Shown here one piece after another: positions 8,513-16,533 of a stretch of 43,492 bases of DNA. Position numbers and translations under genes: made by a program. This DNA is from an uncultured Eubacteriales bacterium. GTDB lineage: Bacteria > Bacillota > Clostridia > Oscillospirales > Acutalibacteraceae. The notes beneath the pieces are model-generated. The model did no database searches. It saw only the letters and a list, made by a program, of their open reading frames with translations, and had not been told where the DNA came from. Each line of letters starts with the position of its first letter. Positions within the stretch are counted from its first letter, which is position 1. The stretch is taken from contig CAKSDA010000002.1 in assembly GCA_934444895.1 (NCBI GenBank), positions 1 to 43,492 of the forward strand, given 5' to 3'.

Positions 8513-10222
8513 TTATAACGCAAGCAGTTCAACAACCGATTTTTCCAAAGAAACCGACTTTTCCTTTGCTGCATTAAGAGAAGAATCCTTTGTGGAAATA
8601 TAAATTTTGATTTTAGGCTCTGTTCCCGAAGGACGAATTATAACAGAAGATCCATCGCTTAGCGAATAAGAAAGCACATTGGATTTTGGCAGCTTAATTT
8701 CTTCTTTATTACCGTCTTTATCAACTTTTAAAGATTTCTGATAATCTTTATATATGCTGACATCGGATTCTCCGATTTTCTTAACAGGACAGTTTCTGAG
8801 CCGATCCATGGAGCTTGCCATTTTCTCCATTCCGTCTTTACCTTCGCAAACAATGCTCTTTTGGCAGTTATAATAATATCCGTATTTTTCATAAAGCTCA
8901 TTTAAAGCGTCGATAAGTGTCATGTTCTTGCCTTTATAGTAGCAGCACATTTCACAAATAAGCATTGAGCCTACAACAGCGTCTTTATCTCTTACATATC
9001 CTCCGGCAAGATACCCGTAGCTTTCCTCAAATCCCATTATAAACCGGTTTTCCTCGTGTTTTTCTTCAAGAAGATGTATCTGTTCACCTATAAACTTAAA
9101 TCCGGTAAGCACCTCTCTTAGTTCACAATTATAGCTGCCTGCAACCCTGTCAGCCAGTTCGGTCGAAACAATGGTTTTTACCGCAACTGGATTTTTGGGC
9201 AAAGTATGCAGTTCGGTTTTTCTCTTAAGAAGATAATTCAAAAGTAAAGTTCCGACCTCATTGCCCGTCATCAGGGTAAATTCACCGTTGTGCTTAACCG
9301 CAATTCCAACACGATCGCTGTCCGGATCGGTTGCCAATAAAAGATCCGGATCAACCGTTTCCGCAAGCTTAAGAGCACATTCAAATGCCTGCTTTATTTC
9401 AGGATTAGGAAAAGGTGCAGTAGGAAAATTACCGTCCGGCATTTCCTGCTCTTTTACAACATGAACATTTTTAACACCTATGCGTTTTAAAATTGCGCGA
9501 ACCGGCTTGTTTCCGGCTCCGTTAAGTGGTGTGTAAATAACATTCAGTTTTCCGAAATCATAACTGTCATCGGCAACCGATTGCTCTTGAACTGCGTCTA
9601 AATACGCTTCAACAACCTCTTTGCCGATTATGTTAATTTTACCCTCTTTTTCGGCTTTTTCGAAATCACAGTGTTTAACGCCGTCAAAAATATCAACCTT
9701 TTCAATAATATTATAAACAAACTCGCTGGCTTCAGGATTTAACTGACAACCATCAGGTCCGTAAGCCTTATAACCGTTATATTTTGAAGGATTATGACTG
9801 GCAGTAATAACAATGCCCGCATCGCATTTTAAATACCTTACAGCAAAAGAAAGCATTGGCGTAGGCATAAGCTCGGGATAAATATAAACCTTAATTCCGT
9901 TTGCCGCAAATACCTCTGCCGCATATCTTGCAAATACATCCGATTTTATTCGGCTGTCATACGCAATGGCAACAGAACCTTTTTCTGTAATAGAGTTTAT
10001 ATATTCGGCAAGCCCCTGGGTTGCCGCACCGACCGTGAAAATGTTCATTCGGTTTGTACCGGCCCCAATAACGCCGCGAAGTCCGGCAGTACCAAACTCA
10101 AGATTTTTATAAAAACGATCTTCAATTTCCGCATAATTACCGGAAATATCTTTAAGCTCTTTAATTATATCCAAGTCTCCGGTAGCACACTTTAACCATC
10201 TTTCGTAAATTTCTTCGTACAT
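8513..10222 (-). CDS. Phosphoglucomutase/phosphomannomutase family protein (alpha-D-phosphohexomutase)
   Basis: Interconverts hexose 1-phosphate and 6-phosphate, most likely glucose, linking glycolysis to UDP-glucose and polysaccharide synthesis. The 569 residues match the large PgcA-type subgroup of Firmicutes. Visible sites are the substrate motif FGTAGLRGVIGAGTNRMN, the catalytic phosphoserine loop TASHNPSKYNGYK, the metal loop DPDSDRVG, the sugar-binding GFEESYGY and the phosphate-binding RPSGTEPKIKIY. The start is the ATG at 10222 with GGAGG upstream. The 37 extra codons up to 10333 show no family likeness. It has its own promoter, divergent from sigH. Confidence 0.93.
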   Translation of the reverse strand: MYEEIYERWLKCATGDLDIIKELKDISGNYAEIEDRFYKNLEFGTAGLRGVIGAGTNRMNIFTVGAATQGLAEYINSITEKGSVAIAYDSRIKSDVFARYAAEVFAANGIKVYIYPELMPTPMLSFAVRYLKCDAGIVITASHNPSKYNGYKAYGPDGCQLNPEASEFVYNIIEKVDIFDGVKHCDFEKAEKEGKINIIGKEVVEAYLDAVQEQSVADDSYDFGKLNVIYTPLNGAGNKPVRAILKRIGVKNVHVVKEQEMPDGNFPTAPFPNPEIKQAFECALKLAETVDPDLLLATDPDSDRVGIAVKHNGEFTLMTGNEVGTLLLNYLLKRKTELHTLPKNPVAVKTIVSTELADRVAGSYNCELREVLTGFKFIGEQIHLLEEKHEENRFIMGFEESYGYLAGGYVRDKDAVVGSMLICEMCCYYKGKNMTLIDALNELYEKYGYYYNCQKSIVCEGKDGMEKMASSMDRLRNCPVKKIGESDVSIYKDYQKSLKVDKDGNKEEIKLPKSNVLSYSLSDGSSVIIRPSGTEPKIKIYISTKDSSLNAAKEKSVSLEKSVVELLAL

Positions 10223-10355
10223 AGTAATACCTCCGTATATTTTAACAATGCTTTTTATTGGCAATGCTTTTTTAAAATTATTGTTTTTTGTAGATTTTTC
10301 TTTAAAGCAAGTTTTGCACTTGATATTTAACAATTTTTACAAACTTATTGTTAAT

Positions 10356-10384
10356 ATCATACAATTTTTTCAGCACTGTGTCAA
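10356..10384 (-). promoter_or_regulatory. Sigma-A type promoter of the phosphoglucomutase gene
   Basis: Minus-strand TTGACA (10384-10379), 17-nt spacer, TATGAT (10361-10356). It leaves a leader of about 130 nt and lies back to back with the sigH promoter. Confidence 0.75.
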
Positions 10385-10392
10385 TATTTTAC

Positions 10393-10421
10393 TTGACATT
10401 TTAATAAATATGTAGTATCAT
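10393..10421 (+). promoter_or_regulatory. Sigma-A type promoter of sigH
   Basis: TTGACA (10393-10398), 17-nt spacer, TATCAT (10416-10421), about 35 nt before the start codon. The two divergent -35 boxes are only 8 bp apart, so one regulator bound here could act on both genes. Confidence 0.75.
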
Positions 10422-10455
10422 TAGCATAAATAATTATGTTAGGCAATTTATATCC

Positions 10456-11025
10456 ATGAACAGTCATTTAAACTCAGAATATATCGCCTTTTCCGACGAA
10501 GAATTAGTAAATCGTATCCGCAATTCCGACGCTGATGCTTTTGCTTGTCTCTACAGTCGTTATTTTCCTAAAATTCGCGCCATGGCATATCCCTTTCAGG
10601 GTTTAGGTTATGATTTGGATGATTTGGTTCAGGAGGCTGCTATCGGCTTCTATACCGCAATAAATGTCTACAACGGAAAAGACTCTTCCTTTTCCACATT
10701 CAGTTATTTGTGCATGCGGCGCATGCTTATTTCCCTTGTAAGGGCAAATAATCGCAAAGGCAATATTCCTAAGGATTCGGTAATCAATTCCGACGATATA
10801 TCTTTCGGTATTTCTTCCTCTGATGACCCGGAACAGTTATATATTGCAAAGGAAAATTTTTTGCGTTTAAAAAACAGAATTCTTTCCGAGCTTTCAAAAC
10901 TGGAACGCAATGTGCTTTTTTACTACATTGCCGGTTATTCATACGACGATATCTCAGAAAAATTGAACATAAGCAAAAAATCCGTTAATAACGCATTACA
11001 GCGTATGCGTTACAAATTACGCTGA
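10456..11025 (+). CDS. sigH: SigH-like RNA polymerase sigma factor (sporulation/transition phase)
   Basis: A 189-residue sigma-70 family protein. Region 2 has DEELVNRIRNSDADAF, then DLDDLVQEAAIGFYTAINVYN (core binding and -10 recognition) and FSTFSYLCMRRMLIS. Region 4 carries the helix-turn-helix YSYDDISEKLNISKKSVNNALQRMRYKL. The order, spacing and length resemble Spo0H/SigH of Bacillus and Clostridium, which drives early sporulation genes. The ribosome site is weak (AGG about 10 nt before the ATG), so translation may be limited. In many Firmicutes sigH sits near rpmG-secE-nusG; here it stands alone, so assignment to SigH rests on sequence pattern and the presence of sporulation genes nearby. 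Confidence 0.82.
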   Translation: MNSHLNSEYIAFSDEELVNRIRNSDADAFACLYSRYFPKIRAMAYPFQGLGYDLDDLVQEAAIGFYTAINVYNGKDSSFSTFSYLCMRRMLISLVRANNRKGNIPKDSVINSDDISFGISSSDDPEQLYIAKENFLRLKNRILSELSKLERNVLFYYIAGYSYDDISEKLNISKKSVNNALQRMRYKLR

Positions 11026-11033
11026 CAATATCC

Positions 11034-11097
11034 GCCCATGTAGCTTAAAAAGGCAGAGCGTTGTTTCCAAAGATGTCGGTGCAAGTCCGTCCGGGGC
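11034..11097 (+). other. tRNA-like sequence, shortened and probably not a functional tRNA
   Basis: The stretch reads like a tRNA. A GCCC...GGGC acceptor pairing (11034-11037 with 11094-11097) is followed by TA at positions 8-9. The D arm is GCTT, then AAAAAGGCA, then GAGC (11043-11059). A T arm has stem GTCGG/CCGTC with one mismatch and loop TGCAAGT (11075-11091). Only about 15 nt lie between the D and T arms where a tRNA needs about 22, so no normal anticodon arm forms. It may be a decayed tRNA or a structured leader of the zinc-ribbon gene that starts 30 nt downstream. Confidence 0.35.
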
Positions 11098-11126
11098 AAA
11101 AAACCAAATCAAGTGAGGTACAAGAA

Positions 11127-11408
11127 ATGTTTGAAGACAAGACACTAGTATGCAAAGATTGCGGAGCTGAATTCGTTTTCACCGCCGGTGAGCAGGAATT
11201 CTTTGAATCCAAAGGATTTGTTAACGAGCCGCAGCGTTGCAAAGCATGCCGTGACAGCCGCAAAAACGCCGGCAGAGCTCCCAGAGAGATGCACGAAGCC
11301 GTTTGCGCAGCCTGCGGCGGAGTAGCAAAGGTTCCTTTTGCTCCCCGTGATGATCGTCCGGTTTACTGCAGTGAATGTTTTGCAAAAATGAAAGAACAGG
11401 AAAACTAA
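11127..11408 (+). CDS. Small zinc-ribbon protein
   Basis: A 93-residue protein of unknown role from a family common in Clostridia. The N-terminal half is a treble-clef/zinc-ribbon like domain: CKDCGAEFVFTAGEQEFF, then RCKACRD. The C-terminal half has a second CxxC pair set, CAACG and YCSECF, separated by a basic/proline stretch. Four CxxC pairs suggest two bound zinc ions. I start at the ATG at 11127 (MFEDKTLVCKDCG), 8 nt after AGTGAGGT; the upstream in-frame codons come from the tRNA-like sequence. Nucleic-acid or protein binding is plausible but not shown. Confidence 0.85.
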   Translation: MFEDKTLVCKDCGAEFVFTAGEQEFFESKGFVNEPQRCKACRDSRKNAGRAPREMHEAVCAACGGVAKVPFAPRDDRPVYCSECFAKMKEQEN

Positions 11409-11484
11409 TCTTTCGCTTTTTGCAAGCACCTGTATGCTAGAGCTTGATACTTTAACTTTTAATATTAGGCATTAGCCATGCAGA

Positions 11485-11514
11485 AAAAGCAAGCCAATTT
11501 ATTGGCTTGCTTTT
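11485..11514 (+). terminator. Terminator of the zinc-ribbon gene
   Basis: Perfect 13-bp stem AAAAGCAAGCCAA with a TTTA loop, closing in TTTT. It lies 77 nt after the stop codon, and the symmetric A and T flanks would also allow function on the other strand. Confidence 0.85.
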
Positions 11515-11677
11515 AATTTGCAAAGCGTACAGTTAATACTGCCGCATTTATTTTTGGAACAATAAAAGCCGTAAATTTGACATTTATTAAGGCGCACGAA
11601 GCTTGACTGTCAAGAACCTATATTACCAAATAATATGCAATGTTTTTTTAATTTTTACAAAAAAGTCAATTTTATGC

Positions 11678-11706
11678 TTGACATTCAATTTCCATATTGC
11701 TATAAT
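11678..11706 (+). promoter_or_regulatory. Promoter of tRNA-Lys
   Basis: Consensus TTGACA (11678-11683), 17-nt spacer, consensus TATAAT (11701-11706), 22 nt before the mature tRNA 5' end. This is a near-ideal sigma-A promoter, as expected for a stable RNA. Confidence 0.9.
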
Positions 11707-11727
11707 ACTATAGTCGCGTGAATAAAT

Positions 11728-11803
11728 GATCCATTAGCTCAGTTGGCAGAGCACTTGACTTTTAATCAAGGTGTCCGGAGTTCGAATCTCCGATGGATCA
11801 CCA
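11728..11803 (+). tRNA. tRNA-Lys (anticodon UUU)
   Basis: Complete cloverleaf. The acceptor GATCCAT pairs with ATGGATC, and the D arm has GCTC...GAGC. The anticodon stem CTTGA/TCAAG has loop CTTTTAA (anticodon TTT). The T arm is CGGAG/CTCCG with TTCGAAT, the discriminator is A and CCA is encoded at 11801-11803. Confidence 0.97.
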
Positions 11804-11807
11804 AGCG

Positions 11808-11843
11808 AAACGCGGTACAGTACAAGCTGTACCGCGTTTTTTT
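11808..11843 (+). terminator. Terminator after tRNA-Lys
   Basis: A 10-bp GC-rich stem (CGCGGTACAG and complement, loop TACAAG) with flanking AAA, followed by seven T. It lies directly downstream of the tRNA. Confidence 0.92.
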
Positions 11844-12032
11844 GTGCCTTTTTTATACTTTTTAGGAACACAACTTAAAAATTTACCTTTAAATAAATTC
11901 ACTTTTTATCATATGAAACCAAATATAAACTCAAAACTTCAACACTTGATTTATGGCAAAAATTATGGTAAATTTATTTATATAATTATATATTAGTTTT
12001 GTGCGGAGGTGTCAGGCATAGGTGCCGAAATT

Positions 12033-12506
12033 ATGAAAAAATTTACTCTTTTAATGTTATGCCTTATAATATTTATCTGTGGCTTTTCAGGATGCAAAAA
12101 GAAAGAATTGGTTTTGCCGAGCGAAGATGATATCTATATTATAAGCAACAGTCTTACAATTCGTCCTAACAGTAATCCTGATTTAAAATCAATCCTTCTT
12201 ACTTCAAATTGTCTGGATGGTATTAACAAAGAAAATGATGGCAGCGGCAAAACCCTTTATTATTTACAGGTAAACACGGATTTTACCGGCGAATTTATTA
12301 AGTACAGAGATAAAATGGCTGACACCGACAAACTTTATGTTTTTAATAACAATGATTTAGCATTTGATTTTACAAAAAAGGATGTTACCGATGACGGTAA
12401 AATTTATTTGCCAAAAGAAAATACCGAAAATGTTTTAACTAAACTTGAAAAGCCTTCGGATTTTGCCGGCAAATCCTCTTCATCAAATGAAAGCAGTTCA
12501 AAATAA
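12033..12506 (+). CDS. Small predicted lipoprotein, unknown function
   Basis: The 157-residue product starts with a typical lipoprotein signal: two Lys, a hydrophobic stretch LLMLCLIIFICGF and lipobox FSGC, so it is likely anchored outside the membrane. The mature part has no family I recognise; it is mixed alpha/beta in composition and ends in a Ser/Asn-rich tail. I prefer the ATG at 12033 (AGGTG 8 nt upstream) to the upstream GTG at 12009, because the signal peptide begins there. It converges on spoVFB with a 26-nt gap. Function not known. Confidence 0.75.
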   Translation: MKKFTLLMLCLIIFICGFSGCKKKELVLPSEDDIYIISNSLTIRPNSNPDLKSILLTSNCLDGINKENDGSGKTLYYLQVNTDFTGEFIKYRDKMADTDKLYVFNNNDLAFDFTKKDVTDDGKIYLPKENTENVLTKLEKPSDFAGKSSSSNESSSK

Positions 12507-12532
12507 ACGCTTATTTCAGACGTTTCAGCGTG

Positions 12533-13105
12533 TTAAACCAATATCGGTTGTATTTGTTTACCGTTAAGCGCTTCTTTCGCGGCAGGTATCAGCTGAGAAA
12601 AATCGCATATCATTGATGTCGGTTTTTTTACGCAATCATCCTGGCCGAACGGAACAAAATAAATATTTTTTGTGTTTAAAACCTTACCTATGCTTTGCGC
12701 TGCTCCGCTTAACGCATCGTTCGTTGCTATTGCCAAAAGCACCGGCCTTTGATTTCTCAGTTGCGCTTTTGCAGCCATAGTTACCGAAGTATCGGTTATT
12801 CCCATTGATATTTTACTGACTGTATTTCCTGTACAGGGTGATACAATTAAAATATCAAGCAGTGATTTCGGACCTATTGGTTCTGCGGTGTTAATTTCGT
12901 GAATAATTTTGTTTCCGGTAATTTCTTCAACTCTTTTTCTCCTTTCAACTGCATTTCCGAATCTGGAATCAATATTATATACTGCAGGCGACATTATGGG
13001 AATAATGTTTGCGCCGAGCTTTGCCAGGGCTTCCATTTGCAAAATTGATTTTTCAATTGTGCAAAACGACCCGCAAAGCGCATAACCTATATTAAGACTA
13101 TTCAT
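12533..13105 (-). CDS. spoVFB: Dipicolinate synthase subunit B
   Basis: With subunit A it converts dihydroxytetrahydrodipicolinate to dipicolinic acid in the mother cell; the acid then accumulates in the spore core and gives heat resistance. The 190 residues form a flavoprotein-like fold: N-terminal IGYALCGSFCTIEK, then the conserved LIVSPCTGNTVSKI and NQRPVLLAIATNDALSG, and the late motif NIYFVPFGQDDCVKKP that is typical of SpoVFB. It lies 13 nt after spoVFA, with GAAAGGAG before the ATG. Confidence 0.94.
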   Translation of the reverse strand: MNSLNIGYALCGSFCTIEKSILQMEALAKLGANIIPIMSPAVYNIDSRFGNAVERRKRVEEITGNKIIHEINTAEPIGPKSLLDILIVSPCTGNTVSKISMGITDTSVTMAAKAQLRNQRPVLLAIATNDALSGAAQSIGKVLNTKNIYFVPFGQDDCVKKPTSMICDFSQLIPAAKEALNGKQIQPILV

Positions 13106-13118
13106 AGTCCTTCTCCTT

Positions 13119-13949
13119 TCAATAAATTGTGCTGATTATCTTGGAAACAGATTTTTCAATATACATTCCTGCCGATTTAGGACTCATTTTCCCCGGTAGT
13201 GACAGTGCATGTACCGCTTTGACACCAAATGTTTTGGCGGCCTTATAATCAACTCCGCCTTCCGCCGACGCAAGATCCAGAATAAGTATATCTTCCCCGG
13301 CCGACAGCAGTTCCCTTTTTCCGATTACCATTTTAGGCACCGTGTTAACAACAACATCGGCGAGCTGCATTTGCTGCGAAAGGCCTTCGAATGAAATGGA
13401 ATTAAATCCGTTTACTTCGGCTTCGTATCTGGCACTTTCCCTTCTTGCACATACAGTAACATTTGCATTCAGTGCTTTTAGGTACGCAGCCAAAATCTTT
13501 GCAATTCTGCCATATCCTAAAATTATTATTTGAGAATCGAATATTGTTAACTCTGTTTTGTCAATAATTAAAGAAACAGCTGCTTCGGCGGTGGCCATTG
13601 CATTATATAAAACATATGGCTCATATTCTAAAAGGTTAATAGCTTTTTTGCATAAGTATTCGCCCGAATTTCCGCCGTAAAACACAACTGCTTCACTGTT
13701 TATTTTTGATTTAATTTGGCTTAGCGGAACTATTTGTTCCGGAATTTTAGTAAATAAATTAATTGAGTCTTTTGTTGTCGGTATCGGCAATATAACCACG
13801 CCGGCATTCATAATTATATCAAAGGCTTTTTGCGGCTCTGTTTCATAACTGTTGAATACCATATTTACCGGATAGTTTTTTCTTTTCATTTCCTCATAAA
13901 GATATTTCTGGCGATCATCACCGCCAATTATTACAAACGAATTATCCAT
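13119..13949 (-). CDS. spoVFA: Dipicolinate synthase subunit A
   Basis: The NAD(P)-binding partner of SpoVFB. The 276 residues have an N-terminal domain beginning VIIGGDDRQKYLYEEM and a Rossmann domain with IILGYGRIAKILAAYLKALNANVTV. The later motif LILDLASAEGGVDY precedes HALSLPGKMSPKSAG, a pattern typical of this family. Length is close to the Bacillus subunit. In Bacillus the operon is made in the mother cell under sigma K; I could not identify a convincing sigma-K promoter in the 224 nt upstream. GAGAGGG lies before the ATG. Confidence 0.94.
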   Translation of the reverse strand: MDNSFVIIGGDDRQKYLYEEMKRKNYPVNMVFNSYETEPQKAFDIIMNAGVVILPIPTTKDSINLFTKIPEQIVPLSQIKSKINSEAVVFYGGNSGEYLCKKAINLLEYEPYVLYNAMATAEAAVSLIIDKTELTIFDSQIIILGYGRIAKILAAYLKALNANVTVCARRESARYEAEVNGFNSISFEGLSQQMQLADVVVNTVPKMVIGKRELLSAGEDILILDLASAEGGVDYKAAKTFGVKAVHALSLPGKMSPKSAGMYIEKSVSKIISTIY

Positions 13950-14173
13950 ATAATATCCCTCTCAGTAAACAGCTTTTAAAATCTTTAAATGCTTTAAATT
14001 TCAATAAGGACAAATACTTATACCACAGTTTATGTCATTTTCCTTTTTTGGTGAAGAAACAAGGCAGTAAAACATTATAAATATAACATTTAACATTACA
14101 TTTACATATTTGTATAAATCTGAAAAACGGTTTAATACAAATTCCAGATTTTTATTTAAGAGGAGTCTTATAC

Positions 14174-15559
14174 ATGAAAATTCATAAAAATAATGACGAA
14201 ATACTTAATTCAGTTAAAAAGGTTCATTTTATAGGCATTGGCGGTTCCGGCATGTGCCCGCTTGCAGAAATTCTTCACGAAAAGGGATATGTTCTAACCG
14301 GTTCCGATAATAACCTCAGTGCTCCTCTTGTGCATATTAAAAATTTGGGGATCCCGGTTTCTATGGGTCAAAAGGCCGAAAATGTTCACGGTGCGGAACT
14401 TGTTGTTTATTCAGCTGCAATTAAGGAAGATAATCCTGAGCTTATCGAAGCGCACCGCCTTAATATACCGGTTATGGAACGCTGTGATCTGCTTGGTATA
14501 ATAACAAGAAAATTCAGTAATGTTATTGGCGTTTGCGGAACTCACGGAAAGACCACCGTAACTTCCCTTTTAACACAGATATTTATTTTAAATCACAAAG
14601 AACCCACTGCTGTAATAGGTGGCAAGCTGCCTCTTATAGACGCAAACGGCTGTGTAGGTTCAAGCGAAAATATGATATGCGAAGCCTGTGAATTTGTCGA
14701 CACTTTTCTTCACCTTTCACCGGATAAGGCCGTGCTTCTTAACATTGATAATGATCATCTGGATTATTTTAAAACAATGGATAATCTTGTAAATTCGTTT
14801 CATAAATTTGTTTCAATGGCCGATACCGTTTATGTTAACGGCGACGATAAATTATGCGCCAAAGCGCTTAAAGGAACAAATAAAAAGACGGTTACTTTCG
14901 GTCTGAATAAAAACAATACTTATTATGCCGATGAAATTTCAAATGGTGACCGCGGCCATATCTTTAATGCATATAAAAACGGAGAATTACTTGGGAAAAT
15001 AGAACTTTCAATTCCCGGAAAACATAATATATATAACGCACTGGCTGCAATTTCCGTGAGTGATGATGAAGATATACCGTTTGACGGTATAAAATCTGCC
15101 ATTGAAAGCTTTCACGGTGCCGGAAGGCGATTTGAAAGACTGGGAGTATATAACGGCATTACGGTTATTGATGACTATGCCCATCATCCAACTGAAATTA
15201 AGGCCACTCTTACATCCGCAAAAAGTTTGGATTTTAAAAATATTATTGCGGTATTTCAGCCCTTTACATTTTCAAGAACCGCGCTTTTAAAGGATGAATT
15301 TATAGATGCTTTAAGGGTTGCCGATAAGGTTATTCTTACCCCTATTATGGGTTCCAGAGAAGTAAACACCTTTGGCATTTCATCAGAAGATATCGCAAAA
15401 GGCCTTGACTGCTGCATCTGCGTTGATGACTTTGAAGGCGCCGTAAAAGCTATTGATTCGGTTGCCGAAAGCGGTGACGCTGTTATTACCATGGGCGGCG
15501 GTGATATATACAAGGCTGCTTATATGTATATATCCGAAAAGAAAGCCGAGAAAAAATAA
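14174..15559 (+). CDS. murC: UDP-N-acetylmuramate--L-alanine ligase MurC
   Basis: Cytoplasmic ATP-dependent ligase that adds L-alanine to UDP-MurNAc, the first step of the peptidoglycan stem peptide. The 461 residues show the UDP-binding GIGGSGM (21-27), the ATP loop GTHGKTT (122-128), the central-domain ENMICEACEF and LNIDNDHLDYF region, and the C-terminal VIDDYAHHPTEI. The start has AGAGGAG upstream. It reads away from spoVFA and is followed by pdaB after 80 nt containing a hairpin. Confidence 0.97.
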   Translation: MKIHKNNDEILNSVKKVHFIGIGGSGMCPLAEILHEKGYVLTGSDNNLSAPLVHIKNLGIPVSMGQKAENVHGAELVVYSAAIKEDNPELIEAHRLNIPVMERCDLLGIITRKFSNVIGVCGTHGKTTVTSLLTQIFILNHKEPTAVIGGKLPLIDANGCVGSSENMICEACEFVDTFLHLSPDKAVLLNIDNDHLDYFKTMDNLVNSFHKFVSMADTVYVNGDDKLCAKALKGTNKKTVTFGLNKNNTYYADEISNGDRGHIFNAYKNGELLGKIELSIPGKHNIYNALAAISVSDDEDIPFDGIKSAIESFHGAGRRFERLGVYNGITVIDDYAHHPTEIKATLTSAKSLDFKNIIAVFQPFTFSRTALLKDEFIDALRVADKVILTPIMGSREVNTFGISSEDIAKGLDCCICVDDFEGAVKAIDSVAESGDAVITMGGGDIYKAAYMYISEKKAEKK

Positions 15560-15580
15560 TCGCGGATTATAACCTTGAAT

Positions 15581-15637
15581 AAAACCACCTTAAAATTCAT
15601 AACTATTATTATAGTTATTGTGTTTTGGGGTGGTTTT
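15581..15637 (+). terminator. Hairpin between murC and pdaB that covers the pdaB ribosome site
   Basis: AAAACCACC (15581-15589) pairs with GGTGGTTTT (15629-15637). The stem extends inward with A-T and G-T pairs to about 16 bp (15596 with 15622), and an inner hairpin (15601-15616) fills the loop. The 3' arm ends in a T run immediately before the pdaB ATG and contains its GGGGTGG ribosome site. It can act as the murC terminator, as a lock on pdaB translation, or both. Confidence 0.65.
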
Positions 15638-15639
15638 TT

Positions 15640-16404
15640 ATGAAATATATAATTATTACAAAAAGACATATTAGAATTGTCTTATCGGTTGTTTTAAGCT
15701 TTGCAATACTGGGAATAGGCATTTTTTCTTATTCAAGCCTTGCTGCCGGAAACAGAAAACTTCCTATTTATTGCGTTGACGATAAAAACGCAAAAAAAGT
15801 AGCCCTTACATTTGACGCAGCCTGGGGCAACGAGGACACCGAAGAACTGATTACTATTCTTAAAAAATATGATATCAAGGCAACTTTTTTCGTTGTAGGC
15901 TCATGGGTTGACAAATATCCGGAATCGGTAAAACAACTAAGCGACGCAGGACATGATGTTAACAACCATTCAAATTCCCACCCGCACATGCCAAAGCTAA
16001 GTGTTAGCGATATGCAAAACGAGCTTAACGCATGCAATGAAAAAATAACTGCCATCACCGGAAAAAAGCCGATATTGTTTCGTGCGCCATACGGCGATTA
16101 CAACAACACAATGATAGACGCGGTAACTTCTCTTGGAATGTATACAATACAATGGAATGTTGATTCAAGAGACTGGATGAAAAATTATACCGTTGAAAAA
16201 ATTGTTAAGGGAGTAACGGAAAATGTTAAATCAGGGTCAATTATTCTCTTTCATAATGCTGCGGTAAATACTCCAAAGGCTCTGCCTATTATAATAGAGA
16301 AACTTATTGCCGACGGTTATTCATTTTGCAAAGTTGCCGATCTGATTTATAAAGATAATTATAAAATTGATCATGCCGGTATGCAAATATCCGAAAAAGA
16401 GTAA
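15640..16404 (+). CDS. pdaB: Polysaccharide deacetylase, PdaB-like sporulation protein
   Basis: NodB-fold deacetylase of carbohydrate esterase family 4. An N-terminal membrane/signal segment (about 11-36) places it outside the membrane. The domain has motif 1 as TFDAAW (57-62, where classic enzymes have TFDD), motif 2 NHSNSHPH (109-116), then RAPYGDYN and ILFHNAAVNTPKALP. The TFDAAWGNEDT form is typical of the PdaB sporulation subfamily, needed to keep spores intact in Bacillus, whose substrate is unclear. The protein has 254 residues, the usual size. The start at 15640 has GGGGTGG upstream. The subfamily call is from motif memory. Confidence 0.86.
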   Translation: MKYIIITKRHIRIVLSVVLSFAILGIGIFSYSSLAAGNRKLPIYCVDDKNAKKVALTFDAAWGNEDTEELITILKKYDIKATFFVVGSWVDKYPESVKQLSDAGHDVNNHSNSHPHMPKLSVSDMQNELNACNEKITAITGKKPILFRAPYGDYNNTMIDAVTSLGMYTIQWNVDSRDWMKNYTVEKIVKGVTENVKSGSIILFHNAAVNTPKALPIIIEKLIADGYSFCKVADLIYKDNYKIDHAGMQISEKE

Positions 16405-16469
16405 TAAAAAACCTTTTTTTAAAATATTATATTTTAAAGTTTCAAAAACCTTTACATTTTAAAGTTTAC

Positions 16470-16516
16470 AAAGCAATAGTCCCCATATGAACTAATCATA
16501 TGGGGACTATTGCTTT
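16470..16516. terminator. Bidirectional terminator between pdaB and the sugar kinase
   Basis: Perfect 21-bp stem (left arm 16470-16490, right arm 16496-16516) with a 5-nt loop ACTAA. It has AAA and TTT flanks and sits between convergent genes, so it probably serves both. Confidence 0.9.
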
Positions 16517-16533
16517 AAAAACATATTTTAAAT

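Larger units (their letters stand above)
11409..11727. other. Spacer between zinc-ribbon gene and tRNA-Lys
   Basis: About 320 bp without a gene. It contains the terminator at 11485-11514 and the tRNA-Lys promoter at 11678-11706. The remainder is A+T-rich and I recognise nothing in it. Confidence 0.6.

Noticed and set aside
10223..10333. 37 extra N-terminal codons for the phosphoglucomutase
   Set aside because: They cover the promoter leader, and the ribosome site lies just before the ATG at 10222.
11034..11126. Group II intron or known riboswitch
   Set aside because: GGTGCAAGTCC-like text is found in group II introns, but there is no intron start, no domain V and no reverse transcriptase. 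A tRNA-like fold explains more.
11045..11263. Frames on both strands over the tRNA-like element
   Set aside because: They are shadows; the zinc-ribbon gene is the real gene and starts at 11127.
13950..14173. Sigma-K promoter before spoVFA
   Set aside because: A CATAAACTG with a CACC 15 nt upstream is near the consensus, but spacing and last bases do not fit well enough to report.
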